A DNA stretch of 64,000 nucleotides from Alloascoidea africana. Lineage: Eukaryota > Ascomycota > Alloascoideomycetes > Alloascoideales > Alloascoideaceae. Where the stretch lies: positions 1 through 64,000 of the forward strand of contig JAKTTT010000052.1 in assembly GCA_030581615.1 (NCBI GenBank). The letters run 5' to 3'. This document shows, in pieces, positions 33,204-45,231 of this stretch. Both the position numbers and the translations under genes were made by a program. Numbering within the stretch: position 1 is the first letter of the stretch; every line of letters begins with the position of its first letter. The notes under the pieces were generated by a model. It did no database searches. It was not told the DNA's origin and worked only from the letters and a program-made list of their open reading frames with translations.

Positions 33204-36004
33204 TTTTTTGATATATACAAAGCATTCATCACATCTATATTCCTTCTTTCTTGTTGTTCTGTTTCTTTTTTTGATTTATGAGACTTTTGTATGAAAAAAT
33301 TGATCATGAATATAGCACAATACATAAACATACATTACATATAAATATATAAATCTATAAAAATTTCAAGATCTTTTAAACCTGTTGTTTTTATACCAAT
33401 ATCAGATTAACCTCTTTTTTTTTTCTTTTTTTTGTTTTTTTTGCTTCGGGTAAAACACGGTCTATTCAATCCGTCGTTTCAGGATTTTCTACTTTTTTTT
33501 TTTTTTTATTATTATTTTTTTATTGGTTTTTGTGGTAATTTACAACTCCTGGGTCAATTATGTCTCGGACAACACCATTCCAAGTATAAGCAAGAGAGAT
33601 CCAGAAAAAACAGAAAGAAGAAAAGAAAAACATTCATGCGAAATGTTGTTGGTGGTAAAGCAAGTGGAATTGTGAGAAAATTCGAGATAATAGTTGTTTC
33701 TAGATCTAGACCCCCCTACCCATCCATCCAAAATGTGGGCAAGACTAGACTTACACCACCACATATTATTTACATCATTGTTATGAAAGGATGGATGGCA
33801 TTTGGGTAAATTTTCCAGAAACAAAAGGTCAAATAATCCAGTATCTTGAGTTAGACGGAGTTTAGAAATGAAATGGTGTGTGTATACAACAAGTACATAA
33901 TGTAATGTGGAGGAGGACTACTATACACCCAACGTTTACAAAAAGAGAAAAAGAAAAATGCACATGTCTCACCTTAAACCTCGTCCCGCGTCCCCATACC
34001 ATTCAATATAAAACTTGCTGCCTCCAAAGGGAAGAAAACGCGAAGATCTACGTATATGACGATGTCCATTATAGTCCGAACTCGCTGTAGATATCCATTG
34101 GACCACCCGGCTAAAGCACGCTGTAGGAACCAGCAATTCGATCGGTGTGTTTGTGGTTGTGTTTCACCGGTGCGATTTGGCAATTACAGGCTTGCTTGGG
34201 GCTGTCAATATGGAAGGAAAATGGCGTGGAGCAGTCCTTTTCTTTTCTTTTCGTCTTCATCCTCGTCGTGGTTCCTGGTCCCCGGTCCCAATCAGATCGG
34301 CGCTTTGCAACGATTGGGTTCTCTGCCACAACCCAGGATCAGGATCTGGATTGGGATCAGGATCGGAATCAGGATCGCGGTCTGGTCGTACTCCTGGTCG
34401 TCCTGGTCCTGGTCCTACTGGTGTTTGGAGTAAAGCCCACTGTCTCGTAACAGTACCGCACATTTACGGCCCGCTCATTTCCTATAGGCGGAACACACCT
34501 GCCAATGCCAATGCCAATGCACTTTTCGATCTGTTTCTTATCCTAGAAGATGCCTACCTTTATGAACAAATATATACACCTGGTTCATTGGATATGTAAT
34601 CGTGGACGCGCGCGGCGTACCCAGAGTTCTTTTATGATATATGATGGATTGAAGGATTAATGAAAAAAAAAAAATAAGAAAAAAATATGGATTGGGATAC
34701 AAACTTGGCTCAAACTGATGCAAGTAGACAACGAATAAGATATATCGATAACGATTTAGAGTTTTCGAAAAGGATGGATACAAATATTGATATTGATTCA
34801 CTGAGTGAAATGGTTTCCATCATTTTATTTTGCAATCCTTGTTCTTTTTTTTTTTTCTTTTGCCAAATTTCGTGAGCGCGCTTTATTTGTTCTTGATATT
34901 ATCATTATTATTTTTTTTCATCTTAGTTTTCTCCTCCTTCAGAATATATGAACAAAGTAGACTATACTATACACGATATATATGATAAAGTACCCACTTT
35001 ATTAATCCATAAAGACGCGCTGTGGCAAAGTATATAGCACAAAGTTTTGCTTTACTTGAAAGATCAAAAAAGTTGCGTATATTGGATACTGGAAGGAGTA
35101 TTATAGTATGGTGGTGCGTATTGTTACTTGCAAGCCAAAAAAAAGGAAGGGGTTAATACGGATAACTAATACAACCAAGCCAAATCCAAACTAACCCCAA
35201 TTCTCCGTACTTGATTCTTTTTCTTTTTGGGGGTTACTATAATTGCCAAGATTCCAGTTGTTGTCTTTTCTTTCATGTTAACGTTCCTTCCATTGCAAGA
35301 ATCGTAAAGGATCGGGTGATGGTGATTCTTTTGTTGTTGTTGTAAAGATACCGTGTGTTATTTTTTTGGCATTTACGATTCATGATTGAGTCACACCGTG
35401 AGCGTCTTCTATTGAATGCTTTTCTCTCTCTCTTTCTCTCTTTAGAACAAAAAAAAAAACGGTTTAAAATTTTCACTTCTTTTCCCAAGTAACCACCTCC
35501 ATTTTAAGGAATTGTCTTGCTTAATCCATTCCACTCCAGATTTTTAAATCCTAGACAATAAAAATAAGAAAGAAAGAATAATAGGGTAATAGGGTAATAA
35601 TAATAAAAAAAAATGGAGTGTATCAGTTTCTCGTATTGTTATGTACCGTGCAGGATCTCATCAGGAAGAACCTCGGTCGGTGAGACAAGATAGGCATGAG
35701 CAAGTAAAAGCCATCAATAAGCAATGGTATATAGTTTCCCATTATTGGTGTCCGTTTTTTTTTTTCTTATCACCCCACCAATTGATAAAACCATGGAGGA
35801 GACGACCGATGTAGACCCAATTCAAAGCTAGTAGAGTTTGGCAGAATAAAGACCAAGACCTACACGATTATTATCCGAAAGTGCAATTACATATAACACC
35901 ATTGTCGACCGGGATGTTTCTGGTTTTTCCCATTAAATTTATTATGATAATTAATTAATATGTGAAAGAGTACTGTGGTTTTTTGACGGCTACAACATAT
36001 ACAA

Positions 36005-36120
36005 GTCTTTGACCGAGCCCGAGTAGCCCGAGTAGGGGAGCGTAGCAAAGCCCGAGTTGCCCGAGGTCCGAGGTCCGAGTACATCTTTATCTTTCGTCTT
36101 CATCTTAATCTTTCGTCTTC
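36005..36120. repeat. Imperfect CCCGAGTAG and ATCTTTCGTCTTCAT repeats
   Basis: Several copies of a CCCGAGT(A/T)G-like 9-mer are followed by CCGAGGT pairs and then two copies of ATCTTTCGTCTTCAT. No coding sense is evident. Confidence 0.7.
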
Positions 36121-38873
36121 ATGTAATGTGCTTTTGGACCGCTGCCTTTTGCGCTCGGTTTTATCTTTACAGCATGCGTTGAGTCAATCTTGTATATAGG
36201 TCCTGCTGCTTTAGACATCCATGAATGTCATCCACACGCCATTCTCAGATGGTGACCACTGACTCCTGCCACTGGTACTATTCACTTGATCCTTAAACTC
36301 TGATATTTGATTATCGTGAACGAGACATAATGGAGACAAGTACAAACTAACAATGCACAATGACAATCTCAACACCCATTCATTCTTTCATAATGGTTGG
36401 CTTTTTTGGTCTTTCCTTCTTGCTATTTCCCTATTTCCGTTTGGCTATATGCGTCTCTCGTATGATAAAGCATCATTTACGCCACGGACTTTCTCTTCTC
36501 ATCTGTCATAATCAAAAAAAAACGAAACCATCATTATGATAATCCACACATACATAGTATGGATAGAGAGGTTGATAAATATAGAACTCCAGAACCGCAT
36601 TTTCTTTTTTTTCTTTTTCATATACATTTATTTTTTCTACACCACGATATCAGTTGTTTGATTCGTGTTTGGTCTTCTTTGTATGGGGACGGAAATTAAT
36701 TATTATGAATGGGAAAACTCTCCCCAGACAAAACCTAGAAAAAACAATATAATTAAGCACATGTAAACACATGCTATTTGCATAATCGTTAAGAAGGGCT
36801 GGTGCGGTACCAATAAAATACACCATCGAGAACCCAAAGCCCATCCTTTAAGTTGATTCATGTTTAATCCTTGTCGGTCCCTCGGAAGTATAATGTTTCT
36901 GCATTTCTTTTTTGGCGTAAAAATAATTGCCAAAGTTGCGTTATGTTTCAACAATGTCTTAGAAAGAAAAAGAGCAAAAAAAAAGAAGTAAATTACGGGA
37001 TGATTATTATCATCATTGTATATTTATCCATCGTTAAAGATTATTGTTTTCCTCGCTTTTTTTCCTGATGTATCCTAATTGCCATATTCTTCCCACCCCG
37101 ACATGGCATGGCATGGCACAGTGAAATAATGATATGATCTATTAAATCTCCCATAACCCCCTCGTTCCCTTTTAGTGAATTAATCGATCGAATAAGGGTA
37201 TGGAGCACGGCCAAATCCCTGGTCAATATTTTTTTTTTTTTTTTTTGGTGTCTGTTAATTTTCCCGTTTTCCATCTCCTCTGTAGCGTGTAGTGATGATG
37301 GTGGTGGTTAGCGCTGTGGAGACGACGAGCTGTTTGGAAATTCGCAATCTGGGCTTTCTCCGAAGATGGTTCAAAAGCCGTCGTAAATAATGCATTTACA
37401 GCCCCATTGCAATGATGGTGGACCGTGAATGCAAATATGGATGTCAATGTCAATGCCATCAGAGAAAGAAGACATACTATTATTGTTCTTTCGGACACTG
37501 CTCTCCACTTTTTCGTTGGTGTTGGAAATAGCTCTTTGGTCCACGCACCTTTAACGCCATTTTTTTTTTTTTTTTTTGGTTCTTTCGGTTTGTGCTTTAT
37601 TGTTACGATCCCCCATTTTCCATATAATTTGATCGGCAGCTTTCCAGATGTCATCATATTAAACAAAGGCAAACAGGAGATATAAAACCCCAAAACTAGC
37701 CGAGATAAAAGCGTGCTTGCTGGAATGATGTATACACCAAACTTTGGTCCCGGTCCCGGTCCCGGTCCCTGTATCAATCCCACTTGCCATCCAGGTACCG
37801 TATGGCCTGGGCCTGCAAAAGCATTAGTATCAGCTGCGGTGGTTGCGGATCCTTCATCTCTTGGTTGGTTTGATCTTGACGGAGCACTGGCCCGCGATAT
37901 GTAGATATAAATCAATGGTGCTTTTTCTATTGCTTCAGGCGTAGGCATGTCACTGATAACCTAGCGTAATCCGGGGACAGACACAGAGCGCCCTTACCGT
38001 TGCAACGGAGCACGGGCGTTTGCAAACTGCTGAACGTTGAACGTTGGACGTTTTTATAGTCTCGTCTTGTCTTGTCTCAGCCTGTTTGACTGCTACAGGC
38101 GGCGCGGTCCTCGGGTGATCAGGACTCCGAAAGAAGAAAGAACGAGGGGCCGGGCTATAGCAAACAAGACACCAATTTATGAACATGACGTTGCTTTTGT
38201 TAATCGTTGAAACCCTCGTAGACTTATCTATATTCATCTCTTTTTTCAATATCAAAAACGCTGTGTTCTGAAACACAGGTGCTTCCAACCGGTCGAAAAA
38301 TATGAATACCTATCCCGCATGTGTACTTTGTTGTAGAATACCATCCATGTTCTCAAGTTTCTAGAAGTTAAGTTCCTGGCGGGTTGTTCAAATCGATCCA
38401 ACCCCCAGATTGCAATGTACTCTTGGAAAAGAACAACAGCGAGCGCATGGTTCTAGAAACGAAGATTAAAAAGAAAAAAAAAACACAATTGCACAATGAT
38501 GAGAACATGTAGAAGCGAGACAGTATCAGGTACGCGCGGTTTCTAGATCTGAAAAGAGGTACGAAATAGATCAAATTAAAAGAAGACTCAAAAACAAGCC
38601 CATTTTTTGTTCCTCACTATCCATCGATTCCAACACCAAATTTGACCTTGAGCCTGACTTCCATCATCAACGCTTCTTCTCTCACTGCTCTACTACACTC
38701 CAACTGTTGGCCTGATGGATAAACCGCTTGAGCCTCTTGGTCTGCTTCAGGCAGATCTACGAAATTCACCAATGTCTCTTCTCGATTCGACTTGGCCATG
38801 CGGCGCTGCTCGATCTCAGCCGACAGCGCCCGTGCCACTTCCTGTCCGATCCCGAAGGCCCTCCAGCCCGTCG

Positions 38874-38943
38874 GCCCATGAGCCCATGAGCCCATGAGCC
38901 CATGGGACCGTCAGGGACCGTCAGGGACCATCAGGGACCATCA
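38874..38943. repeat. Minisatellite: 8-bp then 10-bp units
   Basis: GAGCCCAT is repeated about three times and then GGGACCGTCA/GGGACCATCA about four times. GC-rich relative to surroundings; it lies about 0.5 kb upstream of the WHI3 ATG. Confidence 0.85.
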
Positions 38944-39440
38944 GACCATGAGCCCGTCGCCAGAGTTTTCTCTGCTGGACAGCGCAGCCGGGCCTCCACG
39001 CGGCCGGGTAACGGGCAACCGCACCGCGTAGGCGCATTTTTGCCTTTTTGCCTTTTTGCGGAGCGAAGGTGTCACCCTCCTTCTCTTCTTCTCCCTCTCT
39101 CCTTCACTTCACTTCTCCATCCGCGCTGACGCCGTTAGTGCCCTCCTCCAAGCTCCAAGCTCCAAGCAGTGCTGTCGCCGGCCCTTAGATCCCTAGTTCC
39201 CCCGTTCTGGCCCCCCCGAGCGTCCTGCCCTAGCCAGCCCTCCCCGAAGAACGCCGCCTCCCAACGCCTGGTGCACCTCTCTCATTGTCCTTGTCGCCTT
39301 CCTCATCATTGCAACAACACCATCACGAGCACACCCTTTCTCCTCCCTGCTCGCTCCATATCCAGTCACCACACAACAAGACTGACCGCGCACACTCAGC
39401 TTCAGCCGCACATACCCACCTTCGCTCTCCAGATCAGCCC

Positions 39441-39608
39441 ATGTCTCCTTCGCAATACCAAACGATCCTTGAAGAATCAGCCTCCATCTCGACCCAAAAC
39501 ACCTCTCGGATGGGCCCGCCTGGATTAACACCGCCGTCCTCACAGGCGCCACCACCACCACCACCGCCACAACAACAACAACAGGTGCAGAACCAACAGC
39601 AACAACCC

Positions 39609-39640
<32 letters not shown>

Positions 39641-41720
39641 ACTACAACAGAACACCGGAAGCCAACCGCAACACCAGACTCAGGCTTCTCTCATGAATCA
39701 ACTTCAAACCCAAGTTAGACGCTTTTCTCTCAACTGTTCATCATCCAATACCGCAGAAACCTACGCCTCAGACCCTTATATGCCGTTTAACTCCGCGGCC
39801 GCCATTTCTGGTGCTCCCGCCCCCCAGTCTACTTCCTCTTTGTCTGCTTCTATAACGTACGAGCTTAAAGTGTCCAACCTTCCAAAAGATGTCTCCCCAA
39901 GAGAATTCAGGTGTTTATTTGCCCTGGCTCATGGCCTGATCTCAACAGAGCTGATCCGTTCTTCTCCATCTAACCCAACCAACAACCTGTTGAACAATGA
40001 CGACCAGCTAATGACAATGATGAGAAACCGTAATGATAGTTATCAATCCTCTTTGTCCTCGGATAGCACCAGCTCCTCCACGTCTTCTTGGCGAAATCAT
40101 GATTCTCATCAAGTTTCAAAGTCCACCTCTTCTTCACCAACTACTGTATATGGTCTCGCCAGATTTTACTCCTTTACTTCGGCTCTCAATACGCAAAATG
40201 AACTAAATGGTCGATGTAACGTGTTTTATGATCCGTGTTTATCCAACCAAATAGAGTTTGCTGCCATGCCCCTTAAAGTCGAGTTGACAAAGTCTTTCAA
40301 CAATTTGCCTGGCAAAAAAGACTCGCTCACATCATCCTCTTCGGGTGTTCCGAACACCATATTTCAACCAAATCCATTGCTTAATGCTTCGCCTGAATCT
40401 GAAGGTGATAAACTGAATTCTCTCAACATTGCAAAAAGAATGTCGTCGTTTTCCGGAAGCAGTACCAACGCAACTGGAAATTCAAACGTAAATGGCGTGG
40501 GTGGTCCAACCCCATCTACCATTCAACCAAAGTTTTCAAGATTTGTTTTTTCTGGACCCTTTGATAACGGGTCTATGGGCCTTTCTTCTGAACATAGCTT
40601 GCAAAATACAACTTCTCCTTCCACTGATTTTCTTTCACCTACATCTCCAGCTCCCCATTTCCCTCTTGTTTCACCGTCTTTTGAACCAGGAACAACAAGC
40701 ATCTTATCCCGAACTAACAACAGTACAAATAGTCCCTTTGCCAATTCTGGAAAATCTTTACTGCTAGAATCCCAAGGAAAGGAAGACGAGGAGTATAACG
40801 ACATTGTCAAAGAACCGCTTGCTTGGATGTCCAGACAATCTTCTCAACAACATGATCTGACCCCAGTACAATCTCAACAACATTTTAATCTTCCAACACC
40901 ACACACACAATCTATCAGCCCATCAAAGGGTCCCATTAATATTAGCATTAACACAAACATTGCTTCATTGGGTGGGAATGTTTCGGAGTACACACCGTCA
41001 ACAGTACAATCTGCATCTTCTTTATGGGATAGGCGAAGAACAGTTTCTACAAGTAATCCTGTTTTGCCAATGAACTTTCCTGTTTCTGCAACAGCCACCC
41101 AATTCAATGAAGGTTCCCGTTCGTTTCTTTCGTCAACCTCGACCACTCACAATAACTCAAACGGCAACAGAGTTCTCCCTCCTGCAAATCCTGCTGACCA
41201 AAACCCCCCTTGTAACACTTTGTACGTTGGAAACCTTCCAATGAATGCTTCGGAAGATGAACTCAAGTCTATATTTTCCAAACAAAAAGGGTATCGACGA
41301 CTTTGCTTTAGAAACAAGGGTAATGGGCCTATGTGCTTTGTGGAGTTTGAAGATATTGCTCATACAACCAAGGCCTTAAATGAGCTCTATGGAACCCTTC
41401 TAAGCAATAGCGTGAAAGGTGGCATTAGACTCTCGTTTTCTAAGAATCCTTTGGGCGTGAGAAGCTCTAATAACCCAAACAACACGCAAAACTCTTCTAA
41501 CAATCGTCATTCTTCTACAAATGGATCCAGAGGTGTAAACGGGTATAGACATTCCTCAATGTCTAGTTTCTCTCCTGTTAATCCAATGGCACCAAGTCAC
41601 ATCTTACAGTCTTATGTGGATAATCAGCAATCAAATAAGGCAATATCGAAGAATTTTGGCTCGTCTCAACAAGGCTTGCCAAAAACAACACAATCTGTAT
41701 TGCCCTACATTGTCCCATAA
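39441..41720 (+). CDS. WHI3: Whi3/Whi4-type RNA-binding protein
   Basis: A 759-residue protein from ATG 39441; the frame opens at TTG 39285, which I reject. Whi3 binds CLN3 and other mRNAs in the cytoplasm, restrains G1 cyclin and forms mnemon/condensate assemblies in yeast. The N-terminus has P/Q tracts (PPPPPPP and poly-Q at about 30-70). A degenerate RRM-like segment lies at about 140-285 ([20 protein letters not shown], interrupted by Ser/Asn inserts). The canonical RRM lies at about 590-675 ([49 protein letters not shown]). RNP2 LYVGNL and RNP1 MCFVEF are intact. The Ser/Asn-rich C-tail is family-like. Intronless. WHI4 is the alternative name if the species keeps only one paralogue. Confidence 0.9.
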
Positions 41721-42701
41721 TGTTTTTATTCATGACAATCAACAATTACCTACATGAACCCCTTTTTTTAAGAAGAAGAAAAGAACACAAGAAAAAAATA
41801 AATTCTGATATTGCTATCATTTTTTACATCCTTTTTCGGCATCTTTTTCTTTCCCTCCTTTTTTTTTGGAACACTCTTCAAATGTTTGTAATCTTTTCTA
41901 TTGTATGAACTTTGTTAACTATTCAGGACATTCACATTATCCCGAGAGTATGCTATCCATTGATACTTTTTTTCTCTCTTAATTATTGCTGCTTTATATC
42001 CTCATCATTTGTTCATTTTTATTTTTTTTTCCCCAGCATGATGTTTTACATGGTAAACGAAGAACGGATTTCTTACACTTCCAACTATGCATGCAGACCT
42101 ACGATGATTGTTTTTCACTTTACCTTTTTGCTTGATTTTTGTTACACACGATTTTTTTGTACCAATTTTACCCGTTTGTCTGCCCTCTCCCAGAGTAAAT
42201 TGAACTGGGAGCTCACTTTTACTTGTTCTTCGCATTCTCTAGTTTTTCACAAGCATATGGAATCTATTGTGGTGCTACGGGCATACTTTTTTAGCATCTC
42301 AATAAAAAGGTTTTTAGGCAACTTTTTTTTGGCCTTTTGATCTTTGTAATAAGGCACACTCGTTTACAAACTGTTATTTGTCATTTTACAATTCGAAGAA
42401 AAGTTTATTTTTCTTTTTTCTTTTAATAGGGACTACTACTACTACTAATAATCTTGTTTTTGTTGTAGATTAAGGCCATGTTTTTTGAAAGCCTCATGTT
42501 TAAATTGTTAAGTATATTGGTGCTTCTTTTGCAATATATCTGCTTAGTAGCCAGTAATCTGTATTAATCACTAAAAAAAATCCCAAACACAAAAGATCAA
42601 ATGTTTATATTAATTAGAATTAGAATTGTTTTCAAGAAGCGAACAAGCACAAAATGTGGACCAAAAAATATTAGAAAATCATCATCAGTGGTGATACTAA
42701 A
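41721..42701. other. Intergenic between convergent WHI3 and SHS1
   Basis: AT-rich, with T runs and (TAC)n near 42433-42447. A 142-codon frame (41912-42340 plus) lacks motifs and is T-rich, so I do not call it. Confidence 0.5.
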
Positions 42702-44844
42702 TTAGTATGGGTTTGGGACCGTGTCCGGATAAATAGAGGAAGACACTGAGAATCTTTGCTCCTCCACTAAAGTCCTTGTTTTCTTATGGATTGGCCTCAA
42801 ATTATCATTCAAAACCTCTGTAGCTTTAGAAGACACATTTGCAGAAGCGTTGAGAGCCAAGCTGGTTTCGTTTTGTAGATCTAAGAATGATAATGATTCG
42901 TTTCTAAGCTCTTCTTCATCACCATCTGCATTTACATCTATGCTTGTTGTGCCTGTGCTTGGTATTTCATTTAAAAGAGATTTTTTCAAAATCTCAAGTT
43001 CTTCCTGTCTTTTACGAATTTCAAATTGTCGTTGTGCCATAAGTTGTGTTTCAGTTTCGTATTCGGTCCTCAACGATGCCTCTATCTCTTTGAGTTTCTC
43101 CTGTTGACTGTGTAATTGTTCGCGTCTCAACTGATACGGAAGACTATTTGAAATGTCTATAATCTGCTGCTTTGTGAGGTCTCCAAACCCGCTCGGCATG
43201 CTTAGGGATGGTAGAATTTGGGTTGCGGAATCAGACTTGGATAGCGTGCTCTTCATTTCAAAGCTGAATTCGAGAGGGCTAAACGATGGCTCTGTACCAA
43301 AACTTGTAACTGAATTGGGCAATGGTTGTGTGTCGTCCACTCCGGTAAGATTGACCAACTTTTCACTTCTGTAGTTTTCATAGTAATAGTCATGCGTCAG
43401 ATCTTTTAAATCTTGTAAGTGGGATCCAAAAAGGGCAGATTTCAAATATACAAAATCGCTATGTTCTGGATTATCAACCTGCACATAACCCCAACTGTAC
43501 TCTCTTGCCCTAACCATTTCACCGTCCAGGTTGTAGACTTGATCACTCCCAACCACAGCAAACGGTAAAAGAGATCTTAAAGTTGAATTTTCTTGTATCG
43601 TATCTTCATCATCAATCTCTTCATAATCCGGGAAATTGTAGTATGGAAGATTCAAAGTGTTCAACTGTTTCAATATCATTTCTTTAAAACTTGAAAGTTC
43701 ACTAGGTGTAAATGAATCCGATTTACCTATTATTGGAATGATATTTGAATAATATTTCAATTGTTCCAAAAATGAAATGTCAACTTCTCGAAGTTCATGT
43801 CCTGTGGGTTCAATAAAGTAAAGTGTAACGTGAACTCGTCGATCTTGAAATCTGGGATTACGACGGACCATTGTTTCCTCAACCAAAAGTTTGTCAAATT
43901 GTCCTCGGAGATACTTGATAATCTCGGTGAAGCTGTTAAGGAAAAATAGGAATAAAAAAAAAGAAAGTGAAGGGGTTTTTTGTTAGTATGGGAACCAAGA
44001 GCAATTATCGTCTTCTGATCCTGGTTGCAATTGCAAACAAACGTAAAAAAAACGTAAAGCTTACCAAGTTCGGTTATCTATGTTATCTCCAAAACCAGGC
44101 GTTTCAATAATAGTCAAGTCTATTTTGGACCCGTCCTCATCATTAAGCACTAGACACATGCGGAACGCATGGAGCATGTTAATATAAGTGATTCCTATTT
44201 TTTTCCACTCCTAGAAGTCAGTAACGTACCATATTTCGTTTCAGTGATATCGATTCCAGGCTCCTCATTAACTTTTTTAGCGTAGAAACTATCTGCACGA
44301 TAGTATAGTGGAGTTGGCGTGTTAAGGAGATCTTGTTGCGATTGAGATTGAGACCCTTGAGATATAGTTTGACCAGTGTTGTTACTACTCATAGATGGTT
44401 TTTTCGAAAAAGATGCATCCTTAACGGAAGATAGAGATTTATGAGTGTTTCTCGTTGGAATCACCGGATCCTGACCATCGCACAAAGTTCTAATAAATGT
44501 AGATTTGCCCGTTCCTGTTGAGCCACAAATCATGACGTTTAGAGGAATACCCTTACGCACCACTTTTTTCCTCCTGAGCTACTCCAAAACGACAAGAATA
44601 AAAAATAAAACATGGGTTAGATATTACTGACACTATAAATTCCTTGTTTCTTGTTTCGTTTTGGATCCAAGTTTCTTTTTTCTTTCTTCCATAGTGGTAA
44701 CGCAGAGAAACGTAAATGGAATGTAGCATCAGATCAGGATTTCGTAAAGCGGTTCGTTCCACTTACCAAAGATGACGCAGAGTTCGTGGCCAAAGACGCT
44801 GAAGTAACAGAACTGGCGCTGCGATTAGCTGAGAAAGAGGGCAT
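42702..44844 (-). CDS. SHS1: Septin, Shs1/Sep7 type, four exons
   Basis: Minus-strand exons 44844-44767, 44578-44230, 44149-44065 and 43932-42702 give 580 residues in frame. The protein is a GTPase-fold septin that caps and bundles septin rods at the bud neck. A polybasic segment LRRKKVVRKG at 27-36 precedes the P-loop GSTGTGKS (45-52). An insert of about 70 residues follows, ending EEPGIDITETK. G3 is ETPGFGD, and G4 is GKSD (about 241). The septin element LFGSHLQDLKDLTHDYYYEN is present, and a C-terminal coiled coil lies at about 430-490 (EQLHSQQEKLKEIEASL). The post-P-loop insert and RRVHVTLYFIEPTGHELREV favour Shs1/Sep7 over Cdc11. Introns are 188, 80 and 132 nt, all GT-AG with usable branch points. 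The ATG was chosen because exon 1 is 26 whole codons ending at GTAAGT. Confidence 0.88.
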
Positions 44845-45231
44845 TGTTCGGGCAAAACTGTACAATTCTGAGTATTTTTCCTGGCGTTTACGTGAAGCGA
44901 AGCAACACTGGGAATGTGGGAAAGAAAAGAAGCCACGACCGGATCGAGCAGCCAGCAGCAGCCAGGCAAGGCTGAAGGAGACGCAACAAAACGCAGGATT
45001 ACCTCATACACACACTCCGTTTTGGGAACGCCTGCATACTGCTATTTTCTCTCGTTCTCCGTACACCCGTGCACCCGTTACCTTTTTGCTTCACACGCGA
45101 CATTCACCGATTATCAAGAAAGGCTATATCACGGTTTTAAAAGATAGCAAAAAGAAAAATTCCAAAAACCTCCCTTCCATCTGTTTTACGTTTGACGTGG
45201 TTTCCAGTTTTTTCCCTCCCTTCATATTCAC
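44845..45231. promoter_or_regulatory. Divergent promoter region, SHS1 / PSY2
   Basis: 387 bp between the two divergent ATGs. The frame 44651-45388 on the plus strand is antisense to SHS1 exon 1 and has no motif. C/T-rich DNA at about 45160-45230 precedes the PSY2 start. Confidence 0.55.

Larger units (their letters stand above)
32562..39440. other. Long gene-poor region upstream of WHI3
   Basis: 6.9 kb without a gene that I can support. It is packed with T-tracts (for example 33100-33136 and 33163-33201) and short tandem repeats near 34320-34430, 36005-36120, 37744-37768 and 38874-38943. The longest frame (37223-37948 minus, 241 codons) runs through A/T homopolymers and lacks motifs. The last 350 bp are CT-rich and likely serve as the WHI3 leader. 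Confidence 0.5.

Noticed and set aside
35580-35604. TAATAGGGTAATAGGGTAATA, resembling a homing endonuclease site
   Set aside because: Lacks one base and differs at another from the I-SceI site, and no intron or endonuclease gene is nearby.
37223-37948. 241-codon minus-strand frame
   Set aside because: It runs through A/T homopolymers coding Lys runs, has no domain and sits in a repeat-rich desert.
39285-39440. Upstream extension of the WHI3 frame
   Set aside because: Begins at TTG; the first ATG (39441) follows a CT-rich leader.
41912-42340. 142-codon frame after WHI3
   Set aside because: T-rich 3' region giving Phe/Leu/Ser-rich translation, no motif.
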